DNA from: Marinimicrobium sp038419845
Lineage (GTDB): Bacteria; Pseudomonadota; Gammaproteobacteria; Pseudomonadales; Cellvibrionaceae
Length of the DNA: 64,000 nt
Direction of reading: 5' to 3'
Assembly: GCF_038419845.1 (NCBI RefSeq)
Contig: NZ_JBCAQT010000005.1
Location: 186,001 to 250,000, forward strand
A model generated the notes under the pieces. It searched no databases. It saw nothing but the letters and a program-made list of their open reading frames with translations, and had not been told where the DNA came from. A program made the position numbers and the translations under genes. Of the stretch, positions 1-6,926 are shown one piece after another. Position 1 is the stretch's first letter, and every line of letters begins with the position of its first letter.

Positions 1-1
1 G

Positions 2-169
2 AACGACAAACCGGAATTCTCCGGCCTCAACCCGAGCCTGGAGCATTTCAGCCGGATCCTGAACGAGAAGCTCATGGCCGGCATCACTCCGCCGGGCACC
101 GGGGCGTTGACCGTGAAGCTCTGGGAAAATGCGACCTGCTGGGCGTCCTATCGCCAGTCATTCGGCTGA
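2..169 (+). CDS. 6-pyruvoyl-tetrahydropterin synthase/QueD-like protein, C-terminal fragment
   Basis: Only the last 55 codons lie in the window; the gene starts upstream. The visible part reads NPSLEHFSRILNEKL and then VKLWENATCWASY before the stop. This fits the C-terminus of the PTPS/QueD family, where an 'N/P-T-x-E-N' helix is followed by a strand ending in a conserved Glu (here in WEN). The family converts dihydroneopterin triphosphate into tetrahydropterin derivatives. It converges on the membrane-protein gene that ends 3 bases away. The family call rests on a short stretch, so the exact reaction cannot be assigned. Confidence 0.55.
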   Translation, partial: NDKPEFSGLNPSLEHFSRILNEKLMAGITPPGTGALTVKLWENATCWASYRQSFG

Positions 170-171
170 GG

Positions 172-1218
172 TCATTCGCTCGAAAGCGGGGCGCGTTGAA
201 GCCGCGGTTGGTGAAAGCTCCACAGACAGCCCAGGCCAATCAGCAACACCAGGGCATCGCGCAGACGCATCAGCGCGATCAGACCGACGGCGGCACTCAC
301 CGGCAGCCCGAGAAACTGAAAAGACCACAGCAACGACGCCTCGATGGTGCCGATGCCCCCGGGCACCGGCAGCAGCATTGCCAGGCGCATGCCCACCATG
401 ATCAGGATCACCTCGGTCGGTGACGGGGACAGACCGAGAAAGCGCAGCAGCACCACCAACTCCAGCAGTAACGCGCCCCAGCCCACCAATGACAACAACA
501 GCGCCAACCACAGGCGGGGCCGGTGCCGGGCCAGACCACCCCGCAGTACATCCACCAGCGCCTGCCAGCCACTCTTCTCGGGCTCACCGGATGTTTCATC
601 GGGCACGTTTTCCGACCGGGTCCGCCAGCGTCGGGCCAGCGGGCGGAAGCGATTGGCCAGCCACTCCGGGTGCCGCAGTATCAGCACCACCGCCACCAGC
701 ATGACGCCGAGTACACCGGCCAGGGTCGCGGATACCTGAAGCCAGTCCTGCACGGGCAGGATGGCGGTGCCCGCCAGTATCAGCACCCCGGCCAAGAGCA
801 CCGCGATATTGGTGCCGGTCTCCATGAACCGGTCCAGCCCCAGCACGGCAACGGCCCGGTGCAGGGGCGTGCCGCCATCGCGTTTGAGCCAGTACAGCTG
901 CAGGGGCTCGCCCCCGAAATGCGGGCCGGGCGTCAGAAAGCTCACGGCACTGCCCGCCTGGCGTAGCCGGAACAACAGGGGCAGCGACAGAGGCGTCCGC
1001 AGTGCCTGCCCCAGCAACTGCCAGCGTTTGACCGCCAGATACAGAATGACGACATTGACCAGAGACCAGAGCAGCCAGTTGTCCCAGGAGAGCAGCCCGA
1101 GCTGGGTGGCCATATTGTTCAACGGCATTTGCCTGAGGGTCCAGCCGGCCAGTGCCAGCGCCAGCAGCCAGAGACCCAGCGTCACGCCGTTTCGGATCCT
1201 GCGGTTCGGGCGGATCAA
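172..1218 (-). CDS. Lysylphosphatidylglycerol synthase TM-region (UPF0104) family membrane protein
   Basis: A 348-residue inner-membrane protein with about seven to eight hydrophobic segments. The first follows a basic N-terminus (MIRPNRRIRNG). The centre holds the family-typical stretch SFLTPGPHFGGEPLQLYWLKR, and the C-terminal half holds LLPVPGGIGTIEASLLW, the glycine-rich 'PGGIG..E' motif of the MprF flippase-like (LPG_synthase_TM) fold. It lacks the cytosolic aminoacyl-transferase domain, so it is probably a lipid flippase-like or transport subunit rather than a complete MprF. Its start overlaps the stop of the upstream CDP-alcohol phosphatidyltransferase by 4 bases (ATGA). The two are therefore co-translated and probably act on the same lipid. 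Confidence 0.8.
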   Translation of the reverse strand: MIRPNRRIRNGVTLGLWLLALALAGWTLRQMPLNNMATQLGLLSWDNWLLWSLVNVVILYLAVKRWQLLGQALRTPLSLPLLFRLRQAGSAVSFLTPGPHFGGEPLQLYWLKRDGGTPLHRAVAVLGLDRFMETGTNIAVLLAGVLILAGTAILPVQDWLQVSATLAGVLGVMLVAVVLILRHPEWLANRFRPLARRWRTRSENVPDETSGEPEKSGWQALVDVLRGGLARHRPRLWLALLLSLVGWGALLLELVVLLRFLGLSPSPTEVILIMVGMRLAMLLPVPGGIGTIEASLLWSFQFLGLPVSAAVGLIALMRLRDALVLLIGLGCLWSFHQPRLQRAPLSSE

Positions 1219-2033
1219 AGGGAAGACTCCCGGCCCGCGCCGAGTCGGCCGCTGACATGCAGCCAGTCACGACAGAAACCGACCAGTAGCGGAATCATCA
1301 GGGCAAACCCCAGATTGCGGGTCAATTCGGCCGGCAGGGGCGGCCAGAGCGCCAGGGCTACCAGCGCCATCTGCAGGCCCGCCAGGTAGCGCCGCAGGGA
1401 GCTGGGCGGCAATGGGTGGACCGGATTACCGTGCGACTGTCGCCAGTAAATTCCCCACTGAAACAGGTAGTAGGCGATGCTCACCAGAAGGTAGCTGACC
1501 TGGAGTTTGCCATAGAGCACCGCGAGCAGCGGGGCGATGACCAGACCGAAAGCATCGAGTCCGGTATCCAGCTCCATGCCCAGCCGGGTTGTCTGTTGCT
1601 GGCGTCGCGCCATGTAACCGTCCAGCCCGTCCCCCAGCGCCGCCGCCGTGTAAAGCGCGGCCGGAACATAGAGCAGCCACGCCTGTAACTCGATATGAGC
1701 AATGGCCAGAAAACCGGCGGTCGCGGCGATCAGCAGGCCACGCAGCAGGGTAATGCGGTTGCCATGGCCCAGCGTGGCATAGCCGGTGTCATCGAGGCTG
1801 CGACGGTTCAGGTATAGCCGCTTGTGACACTGCCAGAGCACAAAGCCCCAGCCGACCAGACCGGCCAGCAGCCAGGGCAGGGCAGCGGCCGGCCCCTCGA
1901 GCACTGACAGAACCAGGGCCATGGCGGCCAGCAGGCTCGTGCCCAGCACCGCCACCCAGCGCAGTTCGCGCTTCAGCTTGCGCGGTACTTTATCGCGCGG
2001 CCACGCCCCGGGCGCTTCAGTAGTGGCGGACAT
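1215..2033 (-). CDS. CDP-alcohol phosphatidyltransferase family protein
   Basis: A 272-residue membrane enzyme. It carries the complete CDP-alcohol phosphatidyltransferase signature D-x2-D-G-x2-A-R-x8-G-x3-D-x3-D at about residues 130-156, beginning DGLDGYMARR and ending GMELDTGLD. The two aspartate pairs bind Mg2+ and the CDP-activated donor. There are roughly six membrane helices, and about 50 extra N-terminal residues with two hydrophobic segments before the catalytic core. The acceptor alcohol cannot be read from the sequence. Coupling to the downstream LPG-synthase-like gene suggests a dedicated membrane-lipid step rather than the housekeeping PgsA or PssA reaction. Confidence 0.85.
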   Translation of the reverse strand: MSATTEAPGAWPRDKVPRKLKRELRWVAVLGTSLLAAMALVLSVLEGPAAALPWLLAGLVGWGFVLWQCHKRLYLNRRSLDDTGYATLGHGNRITLLRGLLIAATAGFLAIAHIELQAWLLYVPAALYTAAALGDGLDGYMARRQQQTTRLGMELDTGLDAFGLVIAPLLAVLYGKLQVSYLLVSIAYYLFQWGIYWRQSHGNPVHPLPPSSLRRYLAGLQMALVALALWPPLPAELTRNLGFALMIPLLVGFCRDWLHVSGRLGAGRESSL

Positions 2034-2192
2034 GGGCGAGCCGGGCGAAAGGCTGACGACGGGTATGGGTTGTCTGGTGACGACTTGCGATCATAGTGTC
2101 TCAGGCTGAATGACATGTGGCGTGAGTATACGACCCGCGTGCGCCCCAAGACTACTGGTGAGCAAGAATGCCACTCCCGCTCGGCGATTGAC

Positions 2193-3281
2193 CTACAGTC
2201 GGAAGATGTTTCTGGCAGGATCGAACCGGGACGGTTTATCCCATATCTCCCCGTTCAGTACCGCATTGAAAAACGCCTCCACTTTTTTATTGGCGAGCGC
2301 GCCGCCCTCAAAGTACGCATGAGAATCCCCGACATGGGGCTGACCGGTAAAATCCACATAGGTGGCGACTCGGGAATCCAGCTTGCGTCCATAGTGGCCG
2401 AGCCTCGCCTTCTGCAGCTCGCCCATTTTCAGGCGGGAGGCCTTGAGTGCCGAGTCCCGCTCATTGATGGTGATGTACACGCGTCCGCGGCTTTGAATAT
2501 TATCCACCCAGTCTGCATGGCCCTCGTTGTTGGTATCGGCGGCCACCATTACCACATTGTCAAACAACAGGTGGTCGGCGCTGTAAATGGAGCTGGTGAG
2601 CAAGCGCTTGAACAGATAGTTGCCCATGCTGTGCAGCATCAGATTGATGGTGAAGGGGCAGCGTTTGCGAACGGCCTGGGCGAAGTATCGGTCCCAGGCC
2701 TCGGCGTCATCCGCGAACTTCTTTTCAGCTCTGGCTTCCAGGTCGGCAACAAACAGGTCGTGGAAGGCATGGAGTAACAGCTCCATCTTCTCCAGCACCC
2801 GATCCAGTGCGCCGATGGAGGCCGCCGCATCGCGCTTATCGTTCCGGTAGCTCAGCACTCCGTGCAGCCCCCCGCCGTTGGCCGGCCAGCTGAAGCAGAC
2901 CACCTCGACGCCATACTGGGTTTCCAGCTGTTCGGCCCGGTCCAGCACCGCCGTCATATCATTGTTGAAGCCGTGAACAAACAGCAGAATATTCTTGCCC
3001 TTCGTGGATGATCTGGCACCGGCCGGGCGACCGGCGCAACGCTCCAGGAGCCTGCGCGCCACATACTCGCTGGCGAAATAGTTTCCATCCGGGGGCAGCC
3101 CCACACTGTCGGCCATATCAGGCGTGATTACATCCGGAAGAACATGGATGTGCCTTTTCTGTCCCTTTCGGGTGACCTCGACCAACCGCAGATTGTTGGG
3201 CCCCTCGGCGGGGGTTTTGCCAAAGGCCTCCACTTCGCCCGTTTTGCTTTCGTCGACAATACGATTGGTCACGACGTACAT
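2193..3281 (-). CDS. Alpha/beta hydrolase, DUF900 family
   Basis: A 362-residue protein. The frame is open further upstream, but the ATG at 3281 (MYVVTNRIVDES) has an AGAGGG ribosome site and the extension looks non-coding. Hydrolase motifs are the strand-loop LLFVHGFNNDM at about residue 108, the nucleophile elbow LHSMGNYLFK (Ser in H-S-M-G-N), and a C-terminal GDSHAYF that could supply the histidine. DUF900 proteins are alpha/beta hydrolases of unknown substrate, often said to be esterase- or lipase-like. There is no signal peptide at the chosen start, so it is probably cytoplasmic. It stands alone, divergent from the DUF1080 operon. Confidence 0.75.
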   Translation of the reverse strand: MYVVTNRIVDESKTGEVEAFGKTPAEGPNNLRLVEVTRKGQKRHIHVLPDVITPDMADSVGLPPDGNYFASEYVARRLLERCAGRPAGARSSTKGKNILLFVHGFNNDMTAVLDRAEQLETQYGVEVVCFSWPANGGGLHGVLSYRNDKRDAAASIGALDRVLEKMELLLHAFHDLFVADLEARAEKKFADDAEAWDRYFAQAVRKRCPFTINLMLHSMGNYLFKRLLTSSIYSADHLLFDNVVMVAADTNNEGHADWVDNIQSRGRVYITINERDSALKASRLKMGELQKARLGHYGRKLDSRVATYVDFTGQPHVGDSHAYFEGGALANKKVEAFFNAVLNGEIWDKPSRFDPARNIFRL

Positions 3282-3680
3282 GGCGTTCACCCTCTTTACG
3301 GCTTCCCTTCGGCGACCGATAGCGGCGACTTTCCATTGTTTGTGGTGCGAGGGCTGCGACGAGCCCGGGTTTATCGGGAGGAAAGCAGCAAAAAAGGTGC
3401 CGAAAAAATAACTGATTGATTCACAAAAATATTTTTGGGCGGAATGAAAAACGTTAGTTGAAGGTGTAAGAATACTTGACAGCATTTACCTTTGCAGTGG
3501 GATTCCCCATCTTTCAAAGCGACGTGTTGGATAGCAGGGCCCGGGCACATTGTGCGTTCACATTGGTTTTCATTATTTATATGATAAGATTTGGGCTTGC
3601 CCCGGGGTGCCTGGTGTTTCCGCACTGACAGCGCCCTCCGGTGCGCAGTGAATACAGAAATAACGATAAGGACCCCCCTC
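3282..3680. other. Intergenic region between divergent genes
   Basis: This 399-base gap separates the DUF900 gene (leftward) from the DUF1080 operon (rightward). It is locally AT-rich and contains the promoter candidate listed separately at 3557-3585. No further gene was seen. The open frames running into it from both sides lack ribosome sites and have no recognisable protein character. Confidence 0.5.
3557..3585 (+). promoter_or_regulatory. Sigma-70-type promoter candidate for the DUF1080/cytochrome operon
   Basis: TTCACA (3557-3562) and TATGAT (3580-3585) are separated by exactly 17 bases in an AT-rich stretch. They lie about 95 bases before the ATG at 3681. Both hexamers match the consensus at four or five of six positions. 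Assigned by eye. Confidence 0.5.
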
Positions 3681-4376
3681 ATGCGCCAACTGCTCTGCCT
3701 GGCTGTTCTGGCCAGCTCACTGTTTTCGGGCCATGCGCTGGCCGACAAGACCGAACTCTCGGCCGACGCCAACCTCTGGATGAATGTCACCTCTTTTGGT
3801 GAGGCCCATCGGATCGGAAGTGAACTCCACCTGCTTTCAACCGGCAACTGGTTCTACCTGACCAAAAGGCGGTACCGGGATTTCGAGTTGACGCTGGAGG
3901 TGAAGGTCCCCGAGCTGGACGAGTACGTGAACTCCGGCATCATGTTCCGCGGTCAGATCGCCTATGAGGAAGACATTGAGAGTTATTACGCCTACGGCTA
4001 TCAGGCCGAGGTGGACCCCTCTGACCGGCGCTGGAGTGGCGGCCTGTACGAGCAGGGCACGTCGCGTCAGTGGCTGTTCCCCCTGCACCCGGAGCGCTCC
4101 GAGCCGGGCGAGCACTTCCAGCACAATCACTCCCCCGAGTGGACGTCAGAGAAGTCCGAGGCGTTTCGTGGGGGTGAGTGGAATCACTACCGTATCCGCG
4201 CGGTGGGCCCGGAGCTCAAGATCTGGGTGAACGAGGTGCTGACCACCCATGTAACCGACACCCGCTTCAGCGAAGGCCACATTGGCATACAACACCATGG
4301 CAGTAAGGCCTTTGCCCGGGACGGCAGTACCGCCAACACCGTCAAGTTCCGTGCTATCACCATCGAAGAGCTGTAA
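3681..4376 (+). CDS. Secreted DUF1080 (3-keto-disaccharide hydrolase type) protein
   Basis: A 231-residue protein starting at the ATG at 3681. That start gives a clean signal peptide (MRQLLCLAVLASSLFSGHALA) and follows a GATAAGGA-like ribosome site. The mature part is a single concanavalin-like beta-sandwich of the DUF1080 family. Its hallmarks are NSGIMFRGQ, GYQAEVDPSDRRWSGGLYE, W-N-H-Y-R-I and HIGIQHHG near the end. Members studied in gut and soil bacteria cleave 3-keto-glycosides. The stop is 3 bases before the next gene, so it forms an operon with the large cytochrome protein. Export to the periplasm fits joint action on oxidised sugars. Confidence 0.8.
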   Translation: MRQLLCLAVLASSLFSGHALADKTELSADANLWMNVTSFGEAHRIGSELHLLSTGNWFYLTKRRYRDFELTLEVKVPELDEYVNSGIMFRGQIAYEEDIESYYAYGYQAEVDPSDRRWSGGLYEQGTSRQWLFPLHPERSEPGEHFQHNHSPEWTSEKSEAFRGGEWNHYRIRAVGPELKIWVNEVLTTHVTDTRFSEGHIGIQHHGSKAFARDGSTANTVKFRAITIEEL

Positions 4377-4379
4377 ACC

Positions 4380-6794
4380 ATGTCGTTCGTCAATCTTCTA
4401 CGGGCGGGGCTGACTCTGCTCTGCGTCAGTCTTGTGCCGGTTTCGGCCTCAGAATCACCCGACTCCAACGAGGCCGCCGAGCCCGAGTTCAAAGGGGACC
4501 GCGAAGGGCATGAAATGCGCGATGTGATCCCCAAGCGTGACATTCCCTCGGCACCGGTCCTCTCGGTAGAACAGGCCCTCAAGCGTTTTCAGGTACAGCC
4601 CGGGTTTGTGGTTGAACCGGTGGCCGCCGAGCCCAATGTCTTCAATCCGGTAGCGCTGGCTTTTGACGCCCGGGGGCGGATATGGGTGGCCGAAATGACC
4701 ACCTATATGCCGGATGTCCAGGGCACCGGCGAAATGCAGCCCAGAGGCAATATCGCCGTGCTGGCCGATACCGATGGCGACGGCGAGTTGGATGAGCGGA
4801 CCGTCTTTATCAGCGAGATCGTCTTGCCACGCACCGTGTCCATCGTGGAGGGCGGTATTTTCTATGCGGATCAGACGTCCCTCTACTTCGCCGAAGTCCA
4901 GAATGAAGACGGGCGTCTGACCCCGGGCCTTCACGAAGTGGTGGACCCTGATTACGCCCGGGGCGGCAGTGTGGAGCACAAAACCAATACCATGCTTTAC
5001 GGGCTGGACAACTGGTACTACAACGCCCGAAGCGATACCCGATACCAGGTGCTGCCCCATGAATCAGCGGTGCCCACAGGCGCGGAAGAAATCTACCGCA
5101 ACCGGCACTGGAAACTGGTCAGAGCCGGGACGGAATATCGGGGCCAGTGGGGGCTGAGCATGGATGACTACGGCCGCCTGTACCACAACGGCAACAGCTC
5201 TCCCGTCCATGGCGAGTACCTGTTACCGAATGCATTGGCCCGCAACCCCGGTTTCTGGCCCGACGCGACCGCGCATGCCATCGGCGGGCACAGGGTCTAT
5301 CCGGCCCGGATGAACCCCGGCGTCAACCGGGGCTATATGGAAGGCGTCCTGGTCCCCGAGGGCCCCGACCGGGGGAAGCTGGTTAACTTTACCGCTGCCA
5401 GTGGCAGCCTGGTCTACCGGGGGGATAACTTCCCGCAACCCTATTACGGTATGGCTCTGACGCCGGAGCCCGCCGCCAACCTCGTGACTGCCCGGCGTAT
5501 TATCGAAGGCGAGGGGCAACTCAGTGGGGAAGCCCTGTTTCCCGGGCAGGAACTGCTGACGTCTACCGACGAACGCTTCCGGCCGGTCAACCTTCATAAC
5601 GCACCGGATGGCAGTCTGTACGTGGTGGATATGTACCACGGCATTCTGCAGCACCGGGAATTTTTGACCAGCTACCTGGCCGCCCAGATCAAGGACCGCG
5701 AGCTGGATGAGAACAACAACACCATGGGGCGCATTTACCGCCTGCGCTGGCAGGAAACGCCGGCGGCCGATGTGCCGGATCTGACTCAACTCTCCCCGCT
5801 CCAGTGGGTGTCCTTGCTCGGTCATGACAATGCCTGGCAAAGAGACACAGCCAGACGATTGTTGGTCCAGGGGGAGGCGGGCCCCGAGATCATCCGCGCG
5901 GTCAAACGTGAAATTCGCAACAGTGAGCGCCCCTTCGCGATCATCAACGGCCTCTGGACGCTACGGGGGCTCGATGCCATCGATCTGGCGACCGTGCGCC
6001 GTTACCTCCGCCACGACAATGACTGGATTGCCATAACCGCCGCTGCTGTGGGCGAAGCCCTGCCCAAAGCCGACCACAAAGCGTACCGGAAGCAGTTGAT
6101 GAAAATGGCCAGATCGGGCTATCCCCGTGCACTGCAGGCCGCCGTTTCGGTCTCGGCCATTGAAGGCGGACTCGACATCTCCCGCCATGTGCTCAAACAC
6201 CACCGCCACCAGCCCTACGGGCGCGAAGCGGTCATCAGTGGCCTGGGGCAGGAGGCCGATGCCTTTATCGCCAGCCTCGAAGACGGTGAACTCGATGAGG
6301 AAACCGAATACCTGCTGAACAACCTGGGCAAGCGCCAAGAGGAAGAGAGCAACCGTGCGCAGCTGTCCTCCGATCGCCAGGCGCTCTATGACCGGGGCAA
6401 GCAACTGTTCAACGGCGAGGCCGCCTGCGCTTCCTGCCACGGCCGTCATGGTAACGGCCAGACCGGCGTCGCGCCGACTCTCTGGGAAACCCAATGGGTG
6501 AAAGACTCTCAGCGACTGGCCAGAGTCCTGCTGCACGGGCTTTCCGGACCAATCCAGGTGGGGCCCTTTGTGTGGGATACCCCGGCGGTGATGCCCGGCT
6601 TTGCCGCCCGACAGGATATATCGGACGAGGACCTGGCGGCGGTGGCGACCTACATCCGTAACAGCTGGGGTAATGCGGAAGACTCCGGCGGTGCCTTGAA
6701 AGAGAGCACCATTACGGCCGTACGCGAAGCCACCGAAGCCCGTTCAGAACCCTACACCGCAGAAGACTTTCAATCGCCGGAGCAGGACCGCTAG
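4380..6794 (+). CDS. PVC-type heme-binding c-type cytochrome/beta-propeller dehydrogenase-like protein
   Basis: An 804-residue exported protein with a signal peptide ending near VSA-SESPD. Residues about 60-420 match the 'membrane-bound dehydrogenase' propeller domain described from Planctomycetes and Verrucomicrobia: FDARGRIWVAEM, DTDGDGELDERTVF, NAPDGSLYVVDMYHG. Next comes a helical HEAT-like region (about 470-640), then a C-terminal cytochrome c domain with the heme-attachment motif CASCHG at about residue 682 and a distal methionine candidate in VMPGFAARQ. Predicted role: periplasmic oxidation of a sugar or alcohol with electrons passed to the heme. It pairs with the DUF1080 protein 3 bases upstream, suggesting oxidation to a 3-keto-sugar followed by cleavage. 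The substrate is inferred only. Confidence 0.75.
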   Translation: MSFVNLLRAGLTLLCVSLVPVSASESPDSNEAAEPEFKGDREGHEMRDVIPKRDIPSAPVLSVEQALKRFQVQPGFVVEPVAAEPNVFNPVALAFDARGRIWVAEMTTYMPDVQGTGEMQPRGNIAVLADTDGDGELDERTVFISEIVLPRTVSIVEGGIFYADQTSLYFAEVQNEDGRLTPGLHEVVDPDYARGGSVEHKTNTMLYGLDNWYYNARSDTRYQVLPHESAVPTGAEEIYRNRHWKLVRAGTEYRGQWGLSMDDYGRLYHNGNSSPVHGEYLLPNALARNPGFWPDATAHAIGGHRVYPARMNPGVNRGYMEGVLVPEGPDRGKLVNFTAASGSLVYRGDNFPQPYYGMALTPEPAANLVTARRIIEGEGQLSGEALFPGQELLTSTDERFRPVNLHNAPDGSLYVVDMYHGILQHREFLTSYLAAQIKDRELDENNNTMGRIYRLRWQETPAADVPDLTQLSPLQWVSLLGHDNAWQRDTARRLLVQGEAGPEIIRAVKREIRNSERPFAIINGLWTLRGLDAIDLATVRRYLRHDNDWIAITAAAVGEALPKADHKAYRKQLMKMARSGYPRALQAAVSVSAIEGGLDISRHVLKHHRHQPYGREAVISGLGQEADAFIASLEDGELDEETEYLLNNLGKRQEEESNRAQLSSDRQALYDRGKQLFNGEAACASCHGRHGNGQTGVAPTLWETQWVKDSQRLARVLLHGLSGPIQVGPFVWDTPAVMPGFAARQDISDEDLAAVATYIRNSWGNAEDSGGALKESTITAVREATEARSEPYTAEDFQSPEQDR

Positions 6795-6926
6795 CCGGTA
6801 AACGGAATTCCATCATCCAGGGAGGCGCCGCACCAGAGGTACGCTGGGGTCTTATGTGGAGTTCCGCGAGGCTTGAGCGAGCGGCCGACCGCATTGTTGC
6901 GATACAGCCGCTGCTGCTGAGAGGAT

